Shown here piece after piece: positions 8,307 to 16,661 of a DNA stretch of 64,000 nt. Position 1 is the first letter of the stretch. Every line of letters begins with the position of its first letter. The position numbers were made by a program, and so were the translations under genes. The notes below the pieces were generated by a model, which had not been told where the DNA came from, ran no database searches, and saw only the letters and a program-made list of their open reading frames with translations. This DNA is from JAJYUU01 sp963822955. Lineage in GTDB: Bacteria > Actinomycetota > Actinomycetes > Streptosporangiales > Streptosporangiaceae. The stretch is taken from NCBI GenBank assembly GCA_963822955.1, contig CAWGJS010000002.1, positions 682,001 to 746,000 of the forward strand, written 5' to 3'.

Positions 8307-9302
8307 GTGACCAGCACACCTGATCCGGTGACCCGGGACGAGCTCGATCCGGTCGCCCATAACAGGTCGGCCTGGGACCGCGAGGTGGACACCGGCAACG
8401 AGTGGACAGTCCCGGTCGGGCCCGACGTGATCGCCGCCGCACGGGCCGGGACCTGGTCGGTCGTGCTCATCGGCTACGACCCGGTGCCGCGTGACTGGTT
8501 CGGCGATCACCTGGCCGGAGCAGACGTGCTCTGCCTGGCAAGCGGCGGCGGCCAGCAGGGCCCGGTGCTTGCGGCGGCCGGCGCGAACGTGACTGTGCTG
8601 GACAACTCGCCCCGGCAGCTCGCGCAGGACCGGATGGTGGCCGACCGCGACGCGCTGGAGCTCACCACAGCGCTGGGCGATATGCGCGATCTGAGCGCCT
8701 TCTCCGATGCCAGCTTCGACCTGGTGTTCCACCCCGTCTCGAACGTGTTCTGCCCGGACCTGGAGCCGGTATGGCGGGAGTGCTTCCGGGTCCTGCGGCC
8801 TGGTGGCATCCTGCTGGCCGGGTTCATGAACCCCGACATCTTCATCTTCGACGCTGACGCTGCCGATAACCGGGGTGAGCTGATCGTGCGCCATGCGCTG
8901 CCCTACTCGGACACCACCCACCTCAGCACCGCAGAGCGCGCCCGGCTGTGGGGCCTGGACGCTCCGGTCGAGTACAGCCACACGCTCGCCGAGCAGATCG
9001 GCGGCCAGCTCGATGCCGGCTTCGTGATCACCGGCTTCAGGGAGCAGCCGCATCACGCCGGGCCGACCGCCGACTACATACCCGGTTACTTCGCCACCCG
9101 CGCCCTCAGGCCAGGCCTGACCGAACGGCAGGCCCAGGATCTGGCCCGTGAACTAGTTCTGGTACAGCGCGTCGATGATGTCGGCGTACTTGGCATGCAC
9201 CACCCGCCGCTTGAGCTTGAACGTCGGCGTCAGCTCCTCGCTCTCGGCCGTCCACTCGACCGGCAGCAGCTCCCAGTACTTGACCTGCTGCACCCTCGCT
9301 AG
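8307..9302 (+). CDS. SAM-dependent class I methyltransferase
   Basis: The fold is typical: ADVLCLASGGGQQGPVLAAAGANVTVLDNS (SAM loop and acidic end of beta 2), LGDMRDLSAFSDASFDLVFHPVS and WRECFRVLRPGGILLAGFMNP. The N-terminus VAHNRSAWDREV is shared by a family of unassigned actinobacterial methyltransferases. Those proteins normally end near IPGYFATRALRP (about 9115); here the frame reads on 185 bases, 150 of them antisense to the fatty-acid ligase. A one-base shift would give a stop at about 9118, so the last ~60 residues are doubtful. Confidence 0.85.
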   Translation: MTSTPDPVTRDELDPVAHNRSAWDREVDTGNEWTVPVGPDVIAAARAGTWSVVLIGYDPVPRDWFGDHLAGADVLCLASGGGQQGPVLAAAGANVTVLDNSPRQLAQDRMVADRDALELTTALGDMRDLSAFSDASFDLVFHPVSNVFCPDLEPVWRECFRVLRPGGILLAGFMNPDIFIFDADAADNRGELIVRHALPYSDTTHLSTAERARLWGLDAPVEYSHTLAEQIGGQLDAGFVITGFREQPHHAGPTADYIPGYFATRALRPGLTERQAQDLARELVLVQRVDDVGVLGMHHPPLELERRRQLLALGRPLDRQQLPVLDLLHPR

Positions 9303-11021
9303 CCGGGCGTTCGCGTCGGCCACCGACTGGGCAACCTCGGCCCGCACCACATCATGAGCCGCGAGCTCAGCCAGCGAGACCTGCTCGATGCCGCGTGCCT
9401 TTGCCCAGGCCGGCGCGACGCCGCTGTCCAGAGTCAGCAGCGCCACCAGGTACGGCCGCTGGTCGCCGTAGGCAAGGGCCTGGCCGATCAGCGGGTGCGC
9501 TACCAGCAGGTTCTCCACCGCCGCCGGCGAGACGTTCTCCCCTCCGGCGGTGATGATCAGCTCCTTCTTCCGGTCGACCACCCGCACGAAGCCGTCCGCA
9601 TCGATGGCGCCGATGTCCCCGGTGTGCAGCCACCCCTCCGCGTCAATCAGCTCGGCCGTCTGCTCCGGCAGGCTGAGGTAGCCAGGCGTGTTCAGCGGGC
9701 TGCGGGTGAGGATCTCCCCGTCGTCGGCGATCCGGACCTCAATGCCGGGAACGGGCCTGCCCACAGTGCCGAGCCGGAAGGCGCCCGGTGTATTCGTGGT
9801 GAACGCGCCGGTGGTCTCGCTCATCCCGTACACGTCCATGATCCGCACGCCGAGCCCGCCGAAGAAGGCGCCGACCTCTGGCGGCAGCGGTGCTGCCCCG
9901 CTGACCACGATCTCCGTCTCGCCGAGCCCGAGCAGCGACCGGATCGGGCGCAGGACCTGCTCTTCCGCGCCAGCAAACTTCTCGGCAAGCTCCGGCGGTG
10001 TGGTCTGGCCGTACTCGCAGCTGCGCACGTATTCCAGGCCCGTCTCCATCGCCGCCGCCACCGCAGCCTTCCTGGCCTCGTCCTGCTCAGCGGCAAGAAG
10101 CGCCTGGATCCCGGCCATCACCTTCTCGAAGATCCGCGGCACGCCGAAGAACGCCGTCGGCCTGACCTCTGCCATCGTCCCGACCAGCTGCGTGGCGGCG
10201 TCGTGGCAGAAGTAGGTGTGCGTGGCGTTGCAAATCGCCAGGTAGAGCGTGAACATCCGCTCCGCGATATGTGCCAGCGGCAGGTAGGAGACCCAGCGCA
10301 CGTGCATGCGGCTGATGTCGGCTGCCCGGCCGGCTTCCACCTCATACAGCACGTTCGCGTGGCTGATGATGACGCCCTTCGGGTTCCCGGTCGTGCCGGA
10401 GGTGTACAGCAGCGTGACAGGGTCATCCGGCTTGATCGCGGCGATCCGCCTGCTGACGGGCCCGCTGTCCTTCGCCAGCCGCTGCGCGCCGAGCGTGGCG
10501 AACTCCTGCCAGCTCAGGTACGGAACATCGGACGGGCAGACGGCCGCGTCGCGGACGATGACCTTGCGCAGCGACGGCAGCTGCGCCAGCACCTGCTGCC
10601 AGCGCGCCAGTTCGCTGGCGCCGTCGATTACCGCGATCTTGGCATCGCAATTGCCGGCCATGTAGGCGATCTGCTCGGCGGCGAGGGTCGCATAGAACGT
10701 GACCGGCACCCCGCCTGCGTGCAGGACGCCCATATCGGCGAGCACGTGCTCGACCCGGTTCGGCATCATCAGCGCGACCTTGTCGCCGGGTCGCAGGCCA
10801 AGCTCCGCGAACCCGGCGGCCAGCTGCAGTGCCTGTTCACGGGTCTGCGCCCAGGTGATCGTCTGCCAGGCGCCGCCGGCCTCCCGGTCGGAGTAGGCGG
10901 GCATGTCGCCGAAACGCTCGGCCGTACTCGCCAGGGCGTCGCAGATCGTCTGCCCGGCCAGCTGCTGCTGCAGGGCTGCCCGTTGCGCGCCAATCTCCGC
11001 CGGCACTTCGGTACTGGTCAC
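9153..11021 (-). CDS. Long-chain fatty acid-CoA ligase (AMP-binding, FadD15-like)
   Basis: A 622-residue ANL-family enzyme that activates fatty acids to acyl-CoA through acyl-AMP. Motifs: P-loop LLYTSGTTGNPKGVIISHAN, YGMSETTGAFT, GWLHTGDIGAIDADGFVRVVDRKKELI and TAGGENVSPAAVE. The length and the N-terminal long-chain insert fit the bacterial long-chain group (like FadD15). GTG 11021 is the start. It is divergent from selD and convergent with the methyltransferase. No link to selenium use is evident. Confidence 0.92.
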   Translation of the reverse strand: MTSTEVPAEIGAQRAALQQQLAGQTICDALASTAERFGDMPAYSDREAGGAWQTITWAQTREQALQLAAGFAELGLRPGDKVALMMPNRVEHVLADMGVLHAGGVPVTFYATLAAEQIAYMAGNCDAKIAVIDGASELARWQQVLAQLPSLRKVIVRDAAVCPSDVPYLSWQEFATLGAQRLAKDSGPVSRRIAAIKPDDPVTLLYTSGTTGNPKGVIISHANVLYEVEAGRAADISRMHVRWVSYLPLAHIAERMFTLYLAICNATHTYFCHDAATQLVGTMAEVRPTAFFGVPRIFEKVMAGIQALLAAEQDEARKAAVAAAMETGLEYVRSCEYGQTTPPELAEKFAGAEEQVLRPIRSLLGLGETEIVVSGAAPLPPEVGAFFGGLGVRIMDVYGMSETTGAFTTNTPGAFRLGTVGRPVPGIEVRIADDGEILTRSPLNTPGYLSLPEQTAELIDAEGWLHTGDIGAIDADGFVRVVDRKKELIITAGGENVSPAAVENLLVAHPLIGQALAYGDQRPYLVALLTLDSGVAPAWAKARGIEQVSLAELAAHDVVRAEVAQSVADANARLARVQQVKYWELLPVEWTAESEELTPTFKLKRRVVHAKYADIIDALYQN

Positions 11022-11140
11022 AGCACGACTCCATCCTTCGTCGCAGCGCGCCTGCCAGCATCGACCCGGCGCGGACTCCTACCGCATGGCACCATGCACG
11101 CGCCAGGTTCGCAAGCCTGCCAGCGATTAGAGTTCTGCCT

Positions 11141-12154
11141 ATGCGCATCCAGCCTGCTATGACCATTCAGGGAGGGGTCCGGCTCACGCAGTACGCCCGT
11201 GGCGGCGGCTGTGCCTGCAAGATCCCGCCGGGTGAGCTGGAGGAAGCCGTCGCCCGGCTGATCCCGGCGCGCAGGCCAGCCGACCTGCTCATCGGCGTCG
11301 AGCACGGCGATGATGCCGCCGTGGTTCAGATTGCGCCGGACCGGGCAGTGGTCGCCACCGCCGACTTCTTCACCCCGGTGGTCGACGATGCCTACACGTT
11401 CGGGCAGATCGCGGCGACCAACGCGCTGTCAGACGTCTACGCCGTCGGCGGCGAGCCGCTCGTCGCGGTCAACCTGCTCGGCTGGCCGAGGGACGTGCTG
11501 AGCGCCGACCTGGCGGCCGAGGTGCTCCGCGGCGGACTTGATGCGGCCATGGCGGCCGGGTGCCACGTCGCCGGGGGTCACAGCATCGACGACCCCGAGC
11601 CCAAGTACGGCATGGCGGTCACCGGGCTGGCAGATCCGGCCCGGCTGCTGCGCATCGACGCCGGCCAGGCCGGGCTCCCGCTGTCGCTGACCAAGCCCAT
11701 CGGCAGCGGCATCCTGAACTCGCGGCACAAGGCCACCGGCGAGGTCTTCCCGGCAGCCATCGAGGTCATGACGACACTCAATGCCGCAGCCAGCCGCCAG
11801 GCGCTCGCGGCAGGCCTCGAGTGCGCCACTGACGTGACCGGCTTCGGCCTGCTCGGCCACCTGTTCAAGCTGGCCAGGGCAAGCGGGGTCAGCGCCATCG
11901 TGGACAGCGCGGCCGTCCCGCTGATCGACGGTGCGCTGGAAGCACTGCAGGCCGGTTACGTACCGGGCGGCAGCAGGCGGAACCTCGACTGGGTCCGGCC
12001 GCACAGCGACTTCGGCCACGTCAGCGAGGAGCAGCTGCTCCTGCTCGCTGACGCACAGACTTCCGGTGGCCTGCTGGTCGCGGGCGAGCTTCCCGGCGCA
12101 CCCGTCATCGGCGAGCTAGTAGCGCGCGGGCCCGCGATCCTGTCCATCCGCTAG
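11141..12154 (+). CDS. selD: Selenide, water dikinase SelD
   Basis: SelD makes selenophosphate from selenide and ATP, the Se donor for Sec-tRNA. The 337-residue protein has the glycine-rich N-terminal active site GGGCACKI with Cys24 in the place of E. coli Cys17 and Lys27 in that of Lys20; it is the Cys form, not a selenoprotein. Also seen: GVEHGDDAAVVQI, TADFFTPVVDDAYTFGQIAATNALSDVYAVGG, AGGHSIDDPEPKYG and TDVTGFGLLGHL. ATG 11141 is used; ATG 11159 is a possible alternative. The 3' end overlaps yccF by 39 bases, tail to tail. Confidence 0.97.
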   Translation: MRIQPAMTIQGGVRLTQYARGGGCACKIPPGELEEAVARLIPARRPADLLIGVEHGDDAAVVQIAPDRAVVATADFFTPVVDDAYTFGQIAATNALSDVYAVGGEPLVAVNLLGWPRDVLSADLAAEVLRGGLDAAMAAGCHVAGGHSIDDPEPKYGMAVTGLADPARLLRIDAGQAGLPLSLTKPIGSGILNSRHKATGEVFPAAIEVMTTLNAAASRQALAAGLECATDVTGFGLLGHLFKLARASGVSAIVDSAAVPLIDGALEALQAGYVPGGSRRNLDWVRPHSDFGHVSEEQLLLLADAQTSGGLLVAGELPGAPVIGELVARGPAILSIR

Positions 12155-12532
12155 CCGGCTGACCGGGACGATCCGGGTGCCGAGCGGCACTAGCGTGACC
12201 GGGATGATCTTGAAGCTGGCGATGCCCAGCGGAATGCCGATGATGGTCAGGCACAGCGCCACGCCGGCGATGAGATGCCCCAGCGCCAGCCACCAGCCGA
12301 ACAGGATGATCCAGAGCACGTTGCCGATGGCCGAGCCGATTCCTGCGCTGGCGCGCCGCTCGACTGTCCGGCCGAAGGGCCACAGCACGTAGCCGGCGAT
12401 GCGGAAGGCAGCAATCCCGAACGGGATCGTAATGATAAGAACAAAGCAGACAATTCCTGCTACCACGTAACCGATAGCCATCCACAAGCCCTCGAGCACG
12501 AGCCACAGGATGTTCAGAATCGCGTTGAGCAT
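12116..12532 (-). CDS. YccF-domain inner membrane protein
   Basis: 138 residues with two copies of the YccF domain: NILWLVLEGLWMAIGYVVAGIVCFVLIITIPFGIAAFRIAGYVLWPFG and NVLWIILFGWWLALGHLIAGVALCLTIIGIPLGIASFKI. Each repeat has a membrane segment and the IPxGIAxFK/RI signature. ATG 12532 has GGGGGA just upstream; longer readings to 12793 run into unrelated sequence. Function unknown. It is divergent from the DUF6325 gene. Confidence 0.9.
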   Translation of the reverse strand: MLNAILNILWLVLEGLWMAIGYVVAGIVCFVLIITIPFGIAAFRIAGYVLWPFGRTVERRASAGIGSAIGNVLWIILFGWWLALGHLIAGVALCLTIIGIPLGIASFKIIPVTLVPLGTRIVPVSRLADGQDRGPARY

Positions 12533-12762
12533 GCATGTCCCCCGAGCCTGGTGAGCACGGCAAGTCCCCTCTGCCGCATAGCCACGATCCCATAGTCGCC
12601 GCTCGCCGGATTCACTCCTGGCGGGTGATGCCGGGCGCGCTGTTTGCGCGCGTGATCTGCCGGGCATGGCCTCGCGCACATGACCGCCTGGGCAGACGAT
12701 CCGCCGCTCAGGCGTGGGCGCGTCCAGCGCCCAAGGAGGCTGTGCTCCAGGAGGCACCGAAA

Positions 12763-13206
12763 ATGTCCACAGCAGTGCTTGACGCGAACGCAATCGGCCC
12801 GGTCGACGTGGCCGTGATCCGCTTCGATACCGACGACTTCAGCGACGACGTCGCTCCGGCGCTTGCAGAACTGAATCGCAGCGGGACAGTCCACATCATC
12901 GACCTGGCGTTCGTGCGCAAGGATGCCGATGAGTCTGTTTCCTGCCTCGAGGCAACCGACGAGCACGTCGCCAGGGCATTCGCGGGCCTGGCAGACACGC
13001 AGTTCGACCTGCTCAGCGACTCCGACCTCGACACGATCGCCGACGAGCTCGATCCGGGCTCGTCCGCGATGGTCATCGTCTGGGAGAACAGCTGGGCCGC
13101 CCGGCTGGCGGCCGCGCTCCGCGGCTCGCACGGCCAGGTCGTCGCCCAGGAGCGCATCCCGCGAGAGAGCGTGCTGCAGGCGATCGCGGCGCTCGGCGAG
13201 AACTAG
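12763..13206 (+). CDS. DUF6325-family protein
   Basis: 147 residues. The pattern GPVDVAVIRFDTDDFSDDVAPALAELNRSGTVHIIDLAFVRKDADESV, then DPGSSAMVIVWENSWAARLAAALRGSHGQVVAQERIP, is that of an actinobacterial family with no known function (DUF6325; a distant relative of DUF1269). The ATG at 12763 has AGGAGG at good distance; open frame upstream of it is not conserved-looking. It is followed after nine bases by the SHOCT gene, a pairing common in actinobacteria, so they are likely one operon. Confidence 0.85.
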   Translation: MSTAVLDANAIGPVDVAVIRFDTDDFSDDVAPALAELNRSGTVHIIDLAFVRKDADESVSCLEATDEHVARAFAGLADTQFDLLSDSDLDTIADELDPGSSAMVIVWENSWAARLAAALRGSHGQVVAQERIPRESVLQAIAALGEN

Positions 13207-13215
13207 GAGGCAGAC

Positions 13216-13524
13216 ATGCGCAGACGACCGATGGTCGTGGCGCCAGGGCGGATGGGACGTCCAGGCCTGATGGGAACGATGGCGCGCACCGCGGTGGTGG
13301 CTGGCACCGCCACTGCCGTCTCCGGCAGCGTGTCGCGGCGTGCGGAGAGGCGCGCTGACGAGCAAGCTCAATACCAAGCCCAGCAGGCAGTGCCGCAGCA
13401 GCAAGCCGCCGCCACGCCCGGCGACACCATGAGCCAGATCAGGGAACTAGCCGAGATGAGATCGCAGGGCCTGCTGACGGACGAGGAATTCGCTGCGGCG
13501 AAGGCACAGGTACTCGGCACCTAG
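13216..13524 (+). CDS. SHOCT-domain protein
   Basis: 102 residues. The N-terminal part has Gly/Met-rich and small-residue segments (one weak membrane stretch), the middle is Gln/Ala-rich, and the C-terminal 30 residues (MSQIRELAEMRSQGLLTDEEFAAAKAQVLGT) are a SHOCT domain, thought to be an oligomerisation helix pair. AGGAGG stands just before ATG 13216. Its TAG overlaps the TAG of the convergent PheS-like gene. Role unknown. Confidence 0.87.
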   Translation: MRRRPMVVAPGRMGRPGLMGTMARTAVVAGTATAVSGSVSRRAERRADEQAQYQAQQAVPQQQAAATPGDTMSQIRELAEMRSQGLLTDEEFAAAKAQVLGT

Positions 13525-14675
13525 CAGCCAGCAACCTGGCAGCTTGCCGCAGGGCGCCGGGCCAACTGCTGGTTGCTGCCCTGATGAATCGCCGCGTAGA
13601 TGCGATCGCGCAGCGCGTTGGCCTCGTCATCGGTAAGCGTGCGCTCCAGCCGCCTGAGGGTCACCCGGACGAGCAGGTTGCGCTGTCCGGGCTGCAGCCC
13701 GAGCCTGGCGATGGCTGCGGCGGGCAGCTCGTCCGCGTCGGTTGCTGACAGCACCCCCACGTCCTCGACCGCATCGGCATCGGTGCCGAGCGCGTCGCGG
13801 ATCCTGTCGCCGAGCGTCTCGTCGTCTTCGCCGGCCGCGACCGCCACGGAGATGTCACGGGAGATTGCCGGCTGGCTGGACACCGGCCGGTACGGCGCCA
13901 GGTCCTGCATCTGGCTGGCCACGCGCGGGTCAGCCGAGCGCAGCAACCGGATGTCGGGAATGCCCTTCCGCAGCATTAGCAGGCGGTCCAGGCCCATGCC
14001 AAGCGCGAGGCCGGTGCAGTCACGCAAGCCCGCCTGGCTGAGCGCTGCTGGGTGGGCCAGTCCGCATTCCCACACCTCGACCCAGTCGTGTCCGGACTTG
14101 ACGTCCACCTGCCGGCCGCCGGTGGTGTACGGATGGCGTCGCGCCTCCTGACGGCTTGCCGCCGCAGGTACCAGCGCTGTCAGGAGAACGCGGATCATCT
14201 CGTCCAGGTCAGCCGGGCCAAGCGGCCGGCGCCTGATCCGCCACAGGTCAAGCTGGTGCGGCGTTCCGGTGTGCTGCCAGTCGATCACGTCCCGGCGGTA
14301 GCTGATGCCGGGACAGATCAGCAGCACATCGCCTGCCGGCTCAGCCGCGAGCCGGCGCAGCGCTGGAGGCACCATGGCCGTGGAGTGGCTGCGGAGCATC
14401 TGGTGACCATCGACATACCGGCTGTACCGCGCGGCTCTGGTGACGTCCGCAGGGTCATAACCGAGGCGATCGTAGTTGTCGGCGATTGGTACCACACGCG
14501 GGCCGCGGCACCAGCAGACCTGATCACCGGTGAGCTTCCAGCGACCGCACAGCGCGGCGACAGCGAGGTCGACGAGCCGCTGAATCGCGTGCGGGCCGTC
14601 GGCTGGATCGGACAGGTCACGGATCGCGAGGTCGAGCTCAAGCTGAGCGGGACTGAGCAAGGCGGGGGCTGACAT
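13521..14675 (-). CDS. PheS-like class II ligase fused to an FDX-ACB domain; substrate unknown
   Basis: 384 residues. Residues ~90-260 are a PheRS-alpha catalytic core: LRSHSTAMVPPALRR (94-108, motif 1 side), ISYRRDVIDWQHTGTPHQLDLWRI (124-147, motif 2), WVEVWECGLAHPAALSQAGL (198-217) and motif 3 GLALGMGLDRLLMLRKGIPDIRL (222-244). Residues ~262-368 are a ferredoxin-fold anticodon-binding (FDX-ACB) domain as at the end of PheT or of mitochondrial PheRS. ATP- and Arg-binding residues are kept, but the FAF that holds Phe in true PheRS is LAL (223-225) and HQxEG is HQLDL. It lacks the coiled coil and any PheT partner here. It lies 1.4 kb from selD. I recall a family label of PheS-related mystery ligase, SrmL, but cannot confirm that it applies. 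Confidence 0.88.
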   Translation of the reverse strand: MSAPALLSPAQLELDLAIRDLSDPADGPHAIQRLVDLAVAALCGRWKLTGDQVCWCRGPRVVPIADNYDRLGYDPADVTRAARYSRYVDGHQMLRSHSTAMVPPALRRLAAEPAGDVLLICPGISYRRDVIDWQHTGTPHQLDLWRIRRRPLGPADLDEMIRVLLTALVPAAASRQEARRHPYTTGGRQVDVKSGHDWVEVWECGLAHPAALSQAGLRDCTGLALGMGLDRLLMLRKGIPDIRLLRSADPRVASQMQDLAPYRPVSSQPAISRDISVAVAAGEDDETLGDRIRDALGTDADAVEDVGVLSATDADELPAAAIARLGLQPGQRNLLVRVTLRRLERTLTDDEANALRDRIYAAIHQGSNQQLARRPAASCQVAGC

Positions 14676-14957
14676 GGCTGCTCCTGATGATGAAGTCGGT
14701 ACCGGACACCTCTCCCGGGCGCCGGCGACTCGATCGCAGGGTCAGCCGCTGCAGGACGGCGCTGCCTCCCGATCGCCCGTGCCGGGCCCGGAGGCGGTAA
14801 ATCGGCGCTCAGCGCGCGCAGCCATGGCACAACCGTATCCGGCGCTGCCGGTCACTGCTACTGGTAATCGCGGCTGCCGAGTACTTCGCGACCAGACCCG
14901 CGCCCCACTGTCTGTGCCAGACTGGCCACGGGGAGTGCTAGCGGAGGGAGGACGGGC
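14676..14957. other. Divergent gap between PheS-like ligase and VOC gene
   Basis: 282 bases with no convincing gene. It should hold two divergent promoters; no strong -35/-10 pair was seen. Confidence 0.5.
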
Positions 14958-15692
14958 ATGGCACACGCGGTGGTGCACTTCGAGATTGGCGGCCCGGATG
15001 ACGAGCAGCTGGCCGGGTTCTACGCAGGCCTGTTCGGCTGGGGCATGACCCCGATCCCGGGCGCTGGCTACACTCTCGTCGACACGCGCAGCGGAGCAGG
15101 GATCAACGGTGGCATCATGCGCAGCGCGGATGACGAATCCTCGGTCACCTTCTACATCGAGACCGACGACCTGCAGGCTGCCCTGGACAAGATCAACCTG
15201 CTTGGCGGGAAGACTCAGACCCCGATCACCGAGATGCCCGGCATGGTCACCTACGCCACGTTCGCCGACCTGGACGGCCTGCAGATCGGACTGGTACTCG
15301 AGCCGCGTGACCCCGGCCAGGTGCTCGCGCCCTCCCCCGGGTCCGGGGCAGCCGTGGACTGGTTCGAGGTGCTCGGCTCTGACGGAGGCCGCAGTTACCG
15401 CTTCTACGCGGAGATCTTCGGCTGGAAGGCTGCGGCGATGGGCTCGGCGTACCACATGGTGGACACCGGGACCGCCCGCGGCATCCGCGGCGGCATCGGC
15501 ACTGCCGAGCTGAGCAGCCGGGCGACCGTCTACGCCGCGGTCGCCGACGTGGCGGCCGCGCTCGTGACGGCAGAAGAGCTGGGCGGGTCACGCGAGTACG
15601 GGCCGGTCGCCGTCGACGACCACATGCAGACCGGGGCGGTCCGTGACCCCGCGGGCAACGTGTTCGGCGTGTACCACCACGCGCCTCACTAG
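14958..15692 (+). CDS. VOC-family (glyoxalase-like) protein, two domains
   Basis: 244 residues made of two vicinal-oxygen-chelate modules: residues ~4-118 (VHFEIGGPDDEQLAGFYAGLFGW ... DLDGLQIGLVLE) and ~130-243 (VDWFEVLGSDGGRSYRFYAEIFGWK ... RDPAGNVFGVYHH). Each shows the FYxxLFGW and D-P-x-GN-x-FG signatures. ATG 14958 with GGAGGG upstream. Such proteins can bind metals, isomerise, or bind drugs; there is no specific assignment. Confidence 0.88.
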   Translation: MAHAVVHFEIGGPDDEQLAGFYAGLFGWGMTPIPGAGYTLVDTRSGAGINGGIMRSADDESSVTFYIETDDLQAALDKINLLGGKTQTPITEMPGMVTYATFADLDGLQIGLVLEPRDPGQVLAPSPGSGAAVDWFEVLGSDGGRSYRFYAEIFGWKAAAMGSAYHMVDTGTARGIRGGIGTAELSSRATVYAAVADVAAALVTAEELGGSREYGPVAVDDHMQTGAVRDPAGNVFGVYHHAPH

Positions 15693-15718
15693 CCGACACC
15701 GCACGAGGCGACACGGCG

Positions 15719-15750
15719 CTGAGGCGGGCCGCGCGGCGGTGCCGCCTCAG
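15719..15750. terminator. Hairpin terminator between VOC gene and ABC permease
   Basis: Nine-base perfect arms ctgaggcgg (15719-15727) and ccgcctcag (15742-15750) around a GC-rich loop, placed between two convergent genes. It is followed on the plus strand by TGTTAGTTC. The next 45 bases carry three copies of TCAGGCTCA. Confidence 0.65.
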
Positions 15751-15797
15751 TGTTAGTTCAGGCTCACTCTTGGTTCAGGCTCAGGGTCGGCTCAGGC

Positions 15798-16661
15798 TCA
15801 GGTCGTGGCCGGGTCCAGCAGGCCGCGCCGCTTCCGCAGCGCCCGATCTGCCTTCGTGAAGATCGTGTCGATGATTATGCCGATCACGAGGATCACGATG
15901 ATCACCGTGCTTGCCCCGGCGAAGTCCTGGCTCTCCTGGTCAACGGCGAGCTGCTGGCCGATAGAGATCTGGCCGATGATCGCGATGAACAGCTCGGCCG
16001 CCATCAGGCTGCGCCAGGCAAACGCCCAGCCCTGCTTGAGGCCCGCCACGTAAGCCGGCAGGGACGCCGGCAGGATCAGGTAGCGATACAGCGTGAACCC
16101 GCGCAGCCCCATCGTCTTGCCCGCGCGCAGCAGCAGGGGCGGGGTGTAGTCCACGCCCGCGATCAGTCCGTTGGCGATCGACGGGGCGGCACCGAGGATG
16201 ACCACGAACAAGATCGCGGAGTTGCTCTCGCCGAACAGGATGATCGCGAACGGTGCCCAGGCGACCGACGGCATGGTCTGCAGGCCGGTGATGATCGATC
16301 CGACCGCCGCGCGCAGCGGCGGGATCCGCGCCACCAGGAGGCCCACGACCGATCCGATGACCAGGGCCACGGCATAGCCGATGACGGCGCTGCGCAGGGT
16401 CCAGCCGATGGTGGCCCAGAGCATGCCGTGCTGCATCTGCTGCCACAGGTCGGAGAACACCGGGCCCGGGCCCCTGAGAACAAAGTGCTTCCACCCCGTG
16501 AGGGTGATCAGCTGCCAGACGACCAGCACGAGCGCGATCGCCAGCAGCTTGGGCCACAGCGCCGCCCAGGCCTTGCGCGCGAGCCGGCCTGGCTCCGGCT
16601 TGCCCTGATCCGGCCGCAGCTCCAGGTTGTCAAGGCCACGAAGTGCCTGATCAGTTACCAT
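15798..16661 (-). CDS. ABC transporter permease, SsuC/TauC/NrtB family
   Basis: 287 residues, about six membrane helices, with the BPD_transp_1 EAA loop in GLRGFTLYRYLILPASLPAYVAGLKQGWAFAWRSLMAAEL. Close to permeases for sulfonates, taurine or nitrate. Last gene of a three-gene operon (binding protein, ATPase, permease); it overlaps the ATPase gene by 11 bases. Confidence 0.92.
   Translation of the reverse strand: MVTDQALRGLDNLELRPDQGKPEPGRLARKAWAALWPKLLAIALVLVVWQLITLTGWKHFVLRGPGPVFSDLWQQMQHGMLWATIGWTLRSAVIGYAVALVIGSVVGLLVARIPPLRAAVGSIITGLQTMPSVAWAPFAIILFGESNSAILFVVILGAAPSIANGLIAGVDYTPPLLLRAGKTMGLRGFTLYRYLILPASLPAYVAGLKQGWAFAWRSLMAAELFIAIIGQISIGQQLAVDQESQDFAGASTVIIVILVIGIIIDTIFTKADRALRKRRGLLDPATT

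Noticed and set aside
9354..11162. 602-residue frame antisense to the fatty-acid ligase
   Set aside because: Arg/Val-rich shadow composition; the ligase motifs on the minus strand are complete.
11141..11220. SelD itself as a selenoprotein
   Set aside because: The active-site codon is TGC (Cys24), not TGA.
13529..13578. cagcaacc/ggttgctg inverted repeat as terminator
   Set aside because: Arms are 34 bases apart and lie in the coding end of the PheS-like gene; too weak.
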